A DNA stretch of 64,000 nt from Martelella limonii (GTDB lineage Bacteria; Pseudomonadota; Alphaproteobacteria; Rhizobiales; Rhizobiaceae). The stretch's first letter is position 1. Every line of letters starts with the position of its first letter. The notes under the pieces are model-generated. The model was not told the DNA's origin. It did no database searches and saw nothing but the letters and a program-made list of their open reading frames with translations. The DNA lies in NCBI RefSeq assembly GCF_013344475.1, contig NZ_JABUOU010000002.1, forward strand, positions 124,001 to 188,000. Reading direction: 5' to 3'. Shown piece by piece: positions 8,625 to 16,588 of the stretch. Made by a program: the position numbers and the translations under genes.

Positions 8625-10760
8625 ATGACGATACTGCTTGCCGTAATTGTCTGCGGCCTTCTGTCAATCGTATATGCGCTATGGGCCATTCGCTCGGTCA
8701 TGGTTGCCGATCAGGGCACGCCGCGCATGCAGGAAATTGCGGGCTTCATCCGCGAGGGCGCGCAGGCCTATCTGACGCGCCAATATACCACGATCGCGAT
8801 CGTCGGGGCGGTCGTGTTCATCCTGGCCTGGCTGCTGCTGTCGCTTAACGCGGCGATCGGCTTTCTCATCGGCGCCGTGCTTTCGGGCGTTGCGGGCTTC
8901 ATCGGCATGCATGTCTCGGTCCGCGCCAATGTGCGCACTGCCCAGGCTGCTTCCTACAGCCTGCCCGCAGGGCTCGATATCGCTTTCAAGTCTGGCGCGA
9001 TCACCGGCATGCTGGTGGCCGGCCTCGCCCTGCTCGGCGTCTCGGTCTATTATTATTATCTCACCGTGATCATGGGCTATGCGCCGAACGATCGCGAGGT
9101 CATCGATGCGCTCGTGGCGCTCGGTTTCGGCGCGTCGCTGATTTCGGTGTTTGCGCGTCTCGGCGGCGGCATCTTCACCAAGGGCGCCGATGTCGGGGGC
9201 GACCTTGTCGGCAAGGTCGAGGCAGGCATTCCGGAAGACGATCCGCGCAACCCCGCAACGATCGCGGACAATGTTGGCGACAATGTCGGCGATTGCGCGG
9301 GCATGGCGGCTGATCTGTTCGAGACTTATGCGGTTTCCGTGGTCGCGACCATGGTCCTCGCCGCGATCTTCTTCGGCGGTGCCGCCTTGCTGCCCGACAT
9401 CATGCTGCTGCCGCTTGCGATCTGCGGCGTCTGCATCCTGACGTCGATCGTCGGCACCTTCTTCGTCAAGCTCGGCACCAATGGTTCAATCATGGGCGCG
9501 CTCTATCGCGGGCTGATCGTCACCGGCGTCCTGTCCATCGTCGGCATCGCGCTCGCGATCTGGATGACCATCGGCTTCGGTTCGATCGGCGAGGTGGCGG
9601 GGCGCAACATAACCGGCATCGCGCTCTTCATCTGCGGCATTGTCGGGCTGGTCGTCACCGCGCTGATCGTGGTGATCACCGAATATTATACCGGCACCGG
9701 CAAGCGCCCGGTGGTGTCGATCGCCCAGGCTTCGGTCTCGGGTCATGGCACCAATGTCATTCAGGGCCTTGCCGTCTCGCTTGAGGCAACGGCGCTGCCG
9801 GCGCTCGTCATCTGCGGGGGCATCATCGTCACCTATCAGCTGGCGGGCCTGTTCGGCACCGGCATTGCAGTCACCGCGATGATCGGCATTGCTGGCATGA
9901 TCGTGGCGCTCGACGCTTTCGGGCCGGTCACGGACAATGCCGGCGGGATTGCGGAAATGGCGGGGCTTCCGCCTGAAGTGCGCAAGTCCACGGATGCGCT
10001 CGATGCAGTCGGCAATACCACCAAGGCGGTCACAAAGGGCTATGCGATCGGTTCGGCCGGGCTCGGCGCGCTGGTGCTGTTTGCGGCCTATTCCAACGAT
10101 CTCGCTTATTTCGCGGCGCATGGCGACCAGTATCCGTTCTATGCGAATATGGGTGATATCTCGTTTTCGCTCTCGAACCCCTATGTGGTTGCGGGACTGA
10201 TCTTCGGCGGGCTGATCCCCTACCTCTTCGGCGGGATCGCGATGACGGCGGTCGGCCGGGCGGCGAGTGCTGTCGTATCGGAAGTGCGCCAGCAGTTCCG
10301 CGACAAGCCGGGCATCATGACAGGAACCGAAAAGCCGGACTATGGCCGCGCCGTGGACATGCTGACGCGGGCCGCGATCCGCGAGATGATCGTCCCGTCG
10401 CTGCTGCCGGTGCTGGCGCCGCTTGTGGTGTTCTTCGGCGTCTGGCTGATTTCGGGTTCCAAGGCTTCGGCCTTCGCAGCGCTTGGCGCCTCGCTCCTTG
10501 GCGTGATCGTCAACGGCCTGTTCGTCGCCATCTCTATGACGTCCGGCGGCGGTGCGTGGGACAATGCCAAGAAGAGCTTCGAGGACGGCTTCGTCGATGC
10601 CGATGGCGTGACCCATGCCAAGGGTTCTGAGGCGCACAAGGCATCCGTCACGGGCGATACGGTGGGCGATCCCTACAAGGATACGGCCGGCCCAGCCGTC
10701 AATCCGGCGATCAAGATCACCAACATCGTGGCGCTCCTGTTGTTGGCCGTCCTGGCGTGA
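8625..10760 (+). CDS. hppA: membrane proton-translocating pyrophosphatase, K+-insensitive type
   Basis: HppA couples hydrolysis of pyrophosphate to proton export across the inner membrane. The 711-residue protein has about 16 membrane helices. The substrate-binding segment is [11 protein letters not shown] (from about residue 189) followed by the Asp-rich [19 protein letters not shown]. The C-terminal [18 protein letters not shown] is also intact. The motif that separates the two classes reads GNTTKA near residue 463, with Lys where potassium-dependent enzymes have Ala, so this one should not need potassium. The start is set by the ribosome site GGGAAGGAAAG just upstream. It is probably expressed with the lipoprotein gene 75 bases downstream. 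Confidence 0.95.
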   Translation: MTILLAVIVCGLLSIVYALWAIRSVMVADQGTPRMQEIAGFIREGAQAYLTRQYTTIAIVGAVVFILAWLLLSLNAAIGFLIGAVLSGVAGFIGMHVSVRANVRTAQAASYSLPAGLDIAFKSGAITGMLVAGLALLGVSVYYYYLTVIMGYAPNDREVIDALVALGFGASLISVFARLGGGIFTKGADVGGDLVGKVEAGIPEDDPRNPATIADNVGDNVGDCAGMAADLFETYAVSVVATMVLAAIFFGGAALLPDIMLLPLAICGVCILTSIVGTFFVKLGTNGSIMGALYRGLIVTGVLSIVGIALAIWMTIGFGSIGEVAGRNITGIALFICGIVGLVVTALIVVITEYYTGTGKRPVVSIAQASVSGHGTNVIQGLAVSLEATALPALVICGGIIVTYQLAGLFGTGIAVTAMIGIAGMIVALDAFGPVTDNAGGIAEMAGLPPEVRKSTDALDAVGNTTKAVTKGYAIGSAGLGALVLFAAYSNDLAYFAAHGDQYPFYANMGDISFSLSNPYVVAGLIFGGLIPYLFGGIAMTAVGRAASAVVSEVRQQFRDKPGIMTGTEKPDYGRAVDMLTRAAIREMIVPSLLPVLAPLVVFFGVWLISGSKASAFAALGASLLGVIVNGLFVAISMTSGGGAWDNAKKSFEDGFVDADGVTHAKGSEAHKASVTGDTVGDPYKDTAGPAVNPAIKITNIVALLLLAVLA

Positions 10761-10835
10761 GCTATCCTTCCCCCGGGCCCTGTCCGGGGGAATGTTTCTG
10801 GACGGACCGGCCCGGCAGAAAGGGAGTGAAATTGC

Positions 10836-11183
10836 ATGAAAAGACTTTTGGCGGCCGGTCTCGGCCTTGGCCTTCTTGCAGGTTGCCAGTCGACGCAGGA
10901 ATCACAGGAATATGCCATGGTTCAGACCGCGCTGAGCGGCAGCAAGGCCATGCAGAGGGAAGTTTCGAAAGAGTGCGTGAAGGACATGGGCGGGCTCAGC
11001 GCGGAAGATCTGCGCATGACGGCGGTCTTTCTCGATACGACAAGGTCCAAGGCGGTGCCGCTGCTGTGCTCGCGCATCGTGGCAAGCATGGCCAATGGCG
11101 ATCTGAGCTATCAGGATTACAAGGATGTGCAGCGCGGAAAGCTCTCGCCGAAGGTCATCCGGGTGATGCAGGGGACGAACTGA
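10836..11183 (+). CDS. small predicted lipoprotein
   Basis: The 115-residue product starts MKRLLAAGLGLGLLAGC, a signal peptide ending in a lipobox (LAGC), with Cys 17 as the predicted lipidated residue. The mature part is helical and polar, with two further cysteines (ECVKDM and LLCSRIV) that could form a disulfide. I do not recognise a named family. A good ribosome site (GGGAG) sits nine bases upstream. It follows hppA closely and ends at a shared hairpin with bamE on the other strand. Function unknown. Confidence 0.7.
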   Translation: MKRLLAAGLGLGLLAGCQSTQESQEYAMVQTALSGSKAMQREVSKECVKDMGGLSAEDLRMTAVFLDTTRSKAVPLLCSRIVASMANGDLSYQDYKDVQRGKLSPKVIRVMQGTN

Positions 11184-11211
11184 GCGTCTGCTGAAAATCA
11201 CCGGTCATATG

Positions 11212-11239
11212 AAATGGCAGGCCCGAGGGCCTGCCATTT
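11212..11239. terminator. bidirectional hairpin terminator
   Basis: A near-perfect inverted repeat, AAATGGCAGGCCC / GGGCCTGCCATTT, lies between the convergent lipoprotein and bamE genes. Short T stretches flank it on each strand (GCGTTTTCG on plus). It probably ends transcription from both sides. Confidence 0.8.
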
Positions 11240-11250
11240 GCGTTTTCGAA

Positions 11251-11784
11251 TTAGGGCCCGACAACGCCGGCATTGTTGCCTGCGCCAAAGAAGTCGCGCG
11301 CGGCACTGCCGCCGGTACCCTGCAGGATCTGCTGGATAAAGGTGATTTCCTTGCCGCCGGTCGGCGTCGTTTCGGTGGCCATGTCGATGAGATTGCCGTC
11401 CTGAAGCGTGTAGCGGCCGATTCGCTGGACGCGGCCGTTGCCGTCGAAATAGATCGCAAGGATCTCCTGATCGACGAGGCGCGGCTTCTGGAACGCGAAG
11501 CGCTTTTCCTTCTTCTGCGAAATATAGAAGAAGACTTCATTGTCAAAGGTTGCGGTGGTCGAGGGTTCGCCAAGCGTCAGCAGCACCTGCTCGCGGCTGG
11601 AGCCCACCTTGACGAGCTGAAGCAGCTGGTCGTCGATGACGTAACCCTGGTAATAGACGCTCCGCGTGCCGACAACGTCGCTTGCCGAGCAGCCTGCAAT
11701 CAGAAGCGTTGCGGCGACAAGCGCACCGGCGGCTGCCGGGCGAACCGGACCAAAATCAATTTTCACACCGTGCGTCTTCAACAT
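11251..11784 (-). CDS. bamE: outer-membrane assembly lipoprotein BamE (SmpA/OmlA)
   Basis: BamE is an accessory lipoprotein of the BAM complex that inserts beta-barrel proteins in the outer membrane. The 177-residue product has an N-terminal signal with lipobox LIAGC near residue 32. The SmpA/OmlA core follows: GYVIDDQLLQLVKVGSSREQV, then LLTLGEPSTTATFDNEVFFYIS, as in the family. The C-terminal tail of about 50 residues is an alphaproteobacterial extension. The ribosome site AGGGAG is placed seven bases before the ATG. A long palindrome lies 33 bases upstream of the start. Confidence 0.9.
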   Translation of the reverse strand: MLKTHGVKIDFGPVRPAAAGALVAATLLIAGCSASDVVGTRSVYYQGYVIDDQLLQLVKVGSSREQVLLTLGEPSTTATFDNEVFFYISQKKEKRFAFQKPRLVDQEILAIYFDGNGRVQRIGRYTLQDGNLIDMATETTPTGGKEITFIQQILQGTGGSAARDFFGAGNNAGVVGP

Positions 11785-11816
11785 ACACTCCCTGGCAAGT
11801 CTGATGCCGGTCGGCG

Positions 11817-11832
11817 AAACCGCCGGCGGTTT
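11817..11832. promoter_or_regulatory. 16-base perfect palindrome upstream of bamE
   Basis: AAACCGCCGGCGGTTT reads identically on both strands and lies 33 bases before the bamE start codon. Farther up in the same 275-base gap are a perfect GCGGGC / GCCCGC hairpin (11881-11895) and an ACCAT / ATGGT repeat (11903-11916). They could be operators for bamE or for the divergent bc1 chaperone gene, or a mRNA hairpin. No binding protein can be named. Confidence 0.4.
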
Positions 11833-12059
11833 GTCTCATGTGCCAACGCCAAAGCTTGTTGCTGGCGACGATTCCCGGTTGCGGGCAGGGCCCGCGCAAA
11901 CTACCATTATGCATGGTTGGTTCAAGGGACCGGGACCGTCTTTGGCCGGCTCGTCATCAAGCTTCGCGTTTTCCAGGGTAACTGGATAAACCAGCTTGTG
12001 TCCGGATGCAATTGCGACGGCCGGCCTGATGGAATTGAAGTAGAAAGAGTGGGATTGCC

Positions 12060-12608
12060 TTGGGACTTTTCAGCAGGAGACGCGGCAACCGTCAGGTGGT
12101 TCAGCGCCAGTACGGCGTGATCACCACGACGGCGCGCCAGCCTTGTTTTTATACCGATTACAATGTTCCAGACACCGTGATGGGCCGTTTCGAGATGCTC
12201 TCGGCGGTAATGATCCTGTTTCTGTCGCGCACGTCCAGATCCTCCGAGATCGGCAAGCAGCTTTCGCAGGACGTGGTCGATGCCTTCTTTCTCGATATCG
12301 ACTATTCGATCCGCGAGCTGGGCGTGGGTGACAATTCCGTGCCGAAACGGATGAAAAAGCTCGCCGGCATGTTCTACGGCCGGCTGGAGCGTTATGTGCG
12401 CTGTCTGCAGGACCGCGACCTTTCCCAATTGGCGATCGCGCTTGCCCATAATATCGAAGGGGCCGATGCCGATCATCAGCCGATGGCCGAACTCGCGCGG
12501 TGGATGCTTGCAAATTTCGATCACCTTGCCCGCATGGACGAAGTGATGGTGGAAACCGGCATGGTGAGCTTTCTTGTGCCGGAAAGTGCGGAGGTTGTCC
12601 GTGGCTGA
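12060..12608 (+). CDS. ubiquinol-cytochrome c chaperone family protein (CBP3/UQCC1-like)
   Basis: The 182-residue product belongs to the family that includes yeast Cbp3 and human UQCC1, which help cytochrome b mature into the bc1 complex. Visible family features are RQPCFYTDYNVPDTVMGRFE, the MILFLSR segment and QLSQDVVDAFFLDIDYSIRELGVGD. The start is a TTG at 12060 (LGLFSRRRG); the next upstream stop is at 12036 and no ATG or GTG is available before the conserved region. The gene overlaps the following DUF177 gene. Its probable client complex, petABC, is encoded at 58.5-61.2 kb of this window. Confidence 0.85.
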   Translation: MGLFSRRRGNRQVVQRQYGVITTTARQPCFYTDYNVPDTVMGRFEMLSAVMILFLSRTSRSSEIGKQLSQDVVDAFFLDIDYSIRELGVGDNSVPKRMKKLAGMFYGRLERYVRCLQDRDLSQLAIALAHNIEGADADHQPMAELARWMLANFDHLARMDEVMVETGMVSFLVPESAEVVRG

Positions 12609-13173
12609 GACATTTGAAAAGAGCCTGCCGTTCTCCCGGCCATTTCCGGTCGCGCGCGCTTCTGCCGTTGCCTTCGACATGAAGCTTGAGACCGATGAGC
12701 GTGAACGCGCTGCAACGGCTGATTTTCTCGATGTGCGGACGGTGGACGCGCTTTCGGCAGAGCTCAGGATTTCGCCCTGGCGCCGGGATGGCGTGCGCGT
12801 GCGCGGCACGGTGCGCGCAGAGATCACCCAGTCCTGCGTGGTCACGCTGGAGCCGATCGAGGCCGTGATCGAGGAGGACGTCGATGCGACCTTCCTTCCC
12901 GAGACCTCCCGTCATTTCCAGCGCAAGGTCAATGAAGAGGGCGAACTGATCGTTGATCCGGACGGCCCCGACGAGCCGGAGCCTTTCTCCGGCAGCGAGA
13001 TCGATATCGCGGCGCTGGTTGTCGAGGCGATCGGCCTTGCCATCGATCCCTATCCACGCAAGGAAGGCGCCGCAGTGCCGGAGGAATTTGCCGTGCCTGA
13101 AGATGATGCCGATGAGGAGGCGCCGCCCTCTCCCTTCGCTGCGCTCAAGAACTGGAAGGGCGACGCGGACTAG
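12601..13173 (+). CDS. DUF177/YceD-family protein
   Basis: The 190-residue acidic protein carries the YceD (DUF177) pattern: [25 protein letters not shown] in the middle, then DFxE-like acidic segments and an acidic C-terminus. The GTG at 12601 is preferred because it overlaps the upstream stop and starts the conserved part. In many bacteria YceD is encoded just before rpmF and has been linked to 23S rRNA levels. Here rpmF is not next to it, and plsX follows instead, as in other rhizobia. A weak GGGG / CCCC hairpin lies downstream. Confidence 0.8.
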   Translation: MAETFEKSLPFSRPFPVARASAVAFDMKLETDERERAATADFLDVRTVDALSAELRISPWRRDGVRVRGTVRAEITQSCVVTLEPIEAVIEEDVDATFLPETSRHFQRKVNEEGELIVDPDGPDEPEPFSGSEIDIAALVVEAIGLAIDPYPRKEGAAVPEEFAVPEDDADEEAPPSPFAALKNWKGDAD

Positions 13174-13292
13174 CGGGCCTGAGGGGCAACACCCCGAATT
13201 CGAGGTTTTTCAACCGGACTAGTTGTGTCAGGAAACAAAAAGGGTATTTTGGCGCGGCTCCGCCGATGCGTGTAAACAGGGACCTCAAACGT

Positions 13293-14357
13293 TTGATTAG
13301 AATATCCATTGATGTCATGGGGGGAGATGTCGGACCGGAGGTCGCGATCGGAGGCGCGGCCCAGGCGCTGACGCGCCATCCCGATATCAGCTTTCTGCTG
13401 TACGGCAGGAAGGAGGCGATCGAACCGCTTCTCGCCAATTATCCGAAACTTGCGGGCCATGCCGAGGTCATTGACTGCGAAGTCGCCGTCGAGATGGACG
13501 AAAAGCCGAGCCAGGCGCTCCGGCGCGGCCGCAACGTGTCGAGCATGTGGAAGGCGATCGAGGCGGTCAAGGACAACAAGTCCGATGCCGCCGTTTCCGC
13601 CGGCAACACCGGCGCGCTGATGGCAATGGCCATGTTCTGCCTGAAAACCATGCCTGCGATCGACCGGCCTGCAATTGCCGGCATCTGGCCGACCGTGAAG
13701 GGCGAGAGCATCGTGCTCGACATCGGCGCGACGATTGGCGCGGATGCCAAGCAACTGCTCGATTTCGCGCTGATGGGCGGCGCGATGGCGCGCGCGCTGT
13801 TCGAGATCAAGAAGCCGACCGTGGGGCTGATCAATGTCGGCGTCGAAGAGGTCAAGGGCGTCGAGCAGGTCAAGGAAGCGGGCAAGCTTCTGCGTGAAGC
13901 CGACATCGACAATCTCGAATATGCCGGTTTCGTCGAGGGCGACGACCTTGGGCGCGGGACGGTGGATGTCTTTGTGGTCGAAGGCTTTACCGGCAACATC
14001 GCGCTGAAGACGGCCGAGGGAACGGCGCGCCAGATCGCGGAATATCTGCGTGCCGCAATGTCGCGCACATGGATGTCGAGGCTCGGATACCTGCTCGCAC
14101 GCGGCGCGTTCCGGATGCTGCGCGAGAAGCTCGACCCGCGCAAGGTCAATGGCGGCGTGTTTCTGGGTCTCAACGGCATTGTCATCAAGAGCCATGGCGG
14201 CACGGACGCGGAGGGCTATGCGTCCGCGATCGAAGTTGCCTATGACATGGTTCACAATGGCCTGCAGGCCAAGATCCAGCATGATCTGAATGAATACCAT
14301 GCCCGTAATGCATCGCCGATGGGGCCGGATGCGGCCCGAGCCGGCGAAACAGGATAA
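13293..14357 (+). CDS. plsX: phosphate acyltransferase PlsX
   Basis: PlsX converts acyl-ACP to acyl-phosphate, the first step of phospholipid synthesis by the PlsX/PlsY route. The family N-terminus [15 protein letters not shown] is seen immediately after a TTG at 13293 that has AGGGA nine bases upstream, so I place the start there (354 residues). An ATG at 13266 in the same frame would add nine residues but has no ribosome site. The central [12 protein letters not shown] and GFVEGDDLG motifs, and the glycine-rich [17 protein letters not shown], are all present. It is followed by fabH, the usual lipid-synthesis pairing. Confidence 0.95.
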   Translation: MIRISIDVMGGDVGPEVAIGGAAQALTRHPDISFLLYGRKEAIEPLLANYPKLAGHAEVIDCEVAVEMDEKPSQALRRGRNVSSMWKAIEAVKDNKSDAAVSAGNTGALMAMAMFCLKTMPAIDRPAIAGIWPTVKGESIVLDIGATIGADAKQLLDFALMGGAMARALFEIKKPTVGLINVGVEEVKGVEQVKEAGKLLREADIDNLEYAGFVEGDDLGRGTVDVFVVEGFTGNIALKTAEGTARQIAEYLRAAMSRTWMSRLGYLLARGAFRMLREKLDPRKVNGGVFLGLNGIVIKSHGGTDAEGYASAIEVAYDMVHNGLQAKIQHDLNEYHARNASPMGPDAARAGETG

Positions 14358-14392
14358 CGCAGCCTTCGGCTGCCAATAAGGATAAAACAAAG

Positions 14393-15361
14393 ATGAACCG
14401 TTCTGTCGTTTGCGGTTTCGGTGCAGCCCTGCCCAAACGTGTCGTCACCAACGAAGAGCTTCAGCAGCTCGTTGACACGTCTGATGCCTGGATCCAGCAG
14501 CGTACCGGGATTCGCCAGCGCTATATCGCAGGCGAGGGTGAAACGACGGCCTCGCTTGGCGAGGCGGCAGCGCGCGCAGCGCTCGCGAATGCAGGCCTCA
14601 CGCCCGATGACATCGACGCCATCGTGGTCGCGACCTCGACGCCCGACAACACGTTTCCGGCAACCGCAGTCAACATCCAGCATCGCCTGGGCATGAGCCA
14701 TGGCTTTGCCTTCGACATGCAGGCGGTCTGTTCTGGCTTCGTCTATGCGGTCACCACCGCCGACAACTTCATCCGCGCGGGCCGTGCAAGGCGGGTGCTG
14801 GTGATCGGCGCGGAGACCTTCTCGCGCATTCTTGACTGGACGGATCGCACCACCTGCGTGCTGTTCGGCGATGGCGCCGGCGCCATCATTCTGGAGGCGG
14901 TAGACGAGGCGGAAGCCGGCGACCGCGGCATCATCGCCTCCAGCCTTCGCTCCGATGGCGCGCACCGCGAGAAGCTCTATGTTGATGGCGGCGTTTCATC
15001 TTCCGGCCAGATCGGTCATCTTCGCATGGAAGGCCGGGAGGTCTTCAAGCATGCCGTGGGCATGATCACCGATGTGATCGTCGCTGCCTTCGACGAAGCG
15101 GGGATTACGGCTGAAGAGCTTGACTGGCTGGTGCCGCACCAGGCCAACCGCCGCATTATCGAGGGCTCTGCCAAGAAGCTCGGCATTCCGATGGAGAAGG
15201 TGGTGGTCACCGTCGACCAGCATGCCAATACCTCGGCCGCGTCCATTCCGCTGGCGCTCGCTGCCGCTGCTGGCGACGGGCGGATCAAGCGCGGCGATAC
15301 CGTGATGCTCGAGGCCATGGGTGGGGGCTTTACCTGGGGCGCCGTTCTGTTGCGCTGGTAG
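14393..15361 (+). CDS. fabH: beta-ketoacyl-ACP synthase III
   Basis: FabH condenses acetyl-CoA with malonyl-ACP to start fatty acid synthesis. The 322-residue protein has the full catalytic triad: Cys 113 in [11 protein letters not shown], His 249 in PHQANRRI and Asn 279 in HANTSAAS. The ending [14 protein letters not shown] is typical. The ribosome site AAGGA lies before the ATG. A perfect six-pair hairpin (GCAGCC / GGCTGC, 14359-14373) occupies the 35 bases between plsX and fabH and may tune expression of the two genes. Confidence 0.97.
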   Translation: MNRSVVCGFGAALPKRVVTNEELQQLVDTSDAWIQQRTGIRQRYIAGEGETTASLGEAAARAALANAGLTPDDIDAIVVATSTPDNTFPATAVNIQHRLGMSHGFAFDMQAVCSGFVYAVTTADNFIRAGRARRVLVIGAETFSRILDWTDRTTCVLFGDGAGAIILEAVDEAEAGDRGIIASSLRSDGAHREKLYVDGGVSSSGQIGHLRMEGREVFKHAVGMITDVIVAAFDEAGITAEELDWLVPHQANRRIIEGSAKKLGIPMEKVVVTVDQHANTSAASIPLALAAAAGDGRIKRGDTVMLEAMGGGFTWGAVLLRW

Positions 15362-15463
15362 CGCCTTTCACCAATCATTCTGTCCCATCAGGCGCTTGAC
15401 CACCATGCCGGTCGGCAATAGTGTCTATGGGACGGGGAACCAATTGAAAATCGGGATGCGGTA

Positions 15464-15808
15464 ATGCCTGGCAAAACTGTGACGCGTGCGGACCTGGCCG
15501 AGTCGGTATTCCGCAAGGTGGGTCTTTCACGAACGGAATCGGCCGAACTGGTGGAGACCGTAATCGACGAGATTTGCGATGCCATCGTGCGTGGCGAAAC
15601 GGTGAAGCTTTCCTCATTCGCGACGTTTCAGGTGCGCGACAAGAACGAGCGCATCGGGCGAAACCCCAAGACCGGCGAGGAAGTGCCGATCTCGCCCCGC
15701 CGGGTGATGACCTTCAAGGCGTCCAACGTCCTGAAGCAGAAGATTCTCAAGGCGCATCTGATGCGCCGCAACAAGGCCGAAAAGGCCGCCGCCAAATCCG
15801 CCGGCTGA
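15464..15808 (+). CDS. ihfA: integration host factor alpha subunit
   Basis: IhfA pairs with IhfB to bend DNA at specific sites in recombination, replication and transcription. The 114-residue product starts with a short extension ([21 protein letters not shown]) and carries the DNA-binding arm region [22 protein letters not shown] with the intercalating Pro. The length is typical of alphaproteobacterial IhfA, slightly longer than in E. coli. It lies between fabH and merR, the normal order in rhizobia. Confidence 0.95.
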   Translation: MPGKTVTRADLAESVFRKVGLSRTESAELVETVIDEICDAIVRGETVKLSSFATFQVRDKNERIGRNPKTGEEVPISPRRVMTFKASNVLKQKILKAHLMRRNKAEKAAAKSAG

Positions 15809-15937
15809 GCGAACACCGCATTCATCTGATTGTGTCTTGTCATCGCGACCCGTTCGCGGTGAAATGATTGCGATTCGATATCGCGTGCGGTCGGCATTGC
15901 CTGCCTGCCGTCAATGCATGAAAGCCGGGAGCGTTTG

Positions 15938-16468
15938 ATGAGCATGGACAAGAGTCCCGAGGCGTTTCGCACCATTTCCGAGGTTGCCGAAGAGCTGGAA
16001 CTGCCGCAGCACGTCTTGAGGTTCTGGGAAACGCGTTTCACGCAGGTGAAGCCGATGAAGCGTGGCGGCGGACGCCGCTATTACCGGCCGGAAGATGTGG
16101 AGTTGCTGAAGGGCATTCGTCATCTGCTCTACGATCACGGCTACACCATCAAGGGCGTGCAGAAGCTGCTGAAGAGCAACGGCAACCGCTTCGTCACGGC
16201 TGTCGGCAACGGCGATGCCGAGCTGATCGAAGCGCTCGCACCGCAGATCGAGGCCCGCCAGCAGGAAGACCAGCCCTCCATCTTCGACGACGATCAGGTC
16301 GTCGGACGGCCGAAGAAGGCAAGCGGCAAGGGTTTCTTCCGTCGCGCCAAGGATGATGAGGCCGATGTTTCTCCAGCCTTCGGTCTTGCCCGCTCGGACG
16401 ATGCCATGCTGAAGGAGGTCCTCTCCGACCTCCTGGAATGCAAGCGTCTTCTCGATCAGGTGCGCTGA
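15938..16468 (+). CDS. MerR-family transcriptional regulator
   Basis: The product from ATG 15938 has 176 residues; this start is favoured over the ATG at 15914 because GGGAG lies just before it. The MerR helix-turn-helix is clear: [25 protein letters not shown] followed by [20 protein letters not shown] and the [11 protein letters not shown] helix. There is no metal-binding cysteine pair and the C-terminal half is charged and variable ([13 protein letters not shown]), so this is the broad MerR-like class found next to ihfA in rhizobia and not a metal sensor. Targets unknown. Confidence 0.88.
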   Translation: MSMDKSPEAFRTISEVAEELELPQHVLRFWETRFTQVKPMKRGGGRRYYRPEDVELLKGIRHLLYDHGYTIKGVQKLLKSNGNRFVTAVGNGDAELIEALAPQIEARQQEDQPSIFDDDQVVGRPKKASGKGFFRRAKDDEADVSPAFGLARSDDAMLKEVLSDLLECKRLLDQVR

Positions 16469-16588
16469 CGTCCTTTCCGCGCCAGATCCCGCAAAAGCGC
16501 TATGATTCGCGTTTCCGCGTAAACGCATGTTGCCAAATGCCGCAACATCTGTTTCCACTTCCGGTAGCAGGATGTTGGAGTGCCGTTC

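Noticed and set aside
13174-13292. A possible rpmF gene between DUF177 and plsX
   Set aside because: The gap is only about 120 bases and none of its frames gives the short basic L32 protein with its zinc-ribbon pattern.
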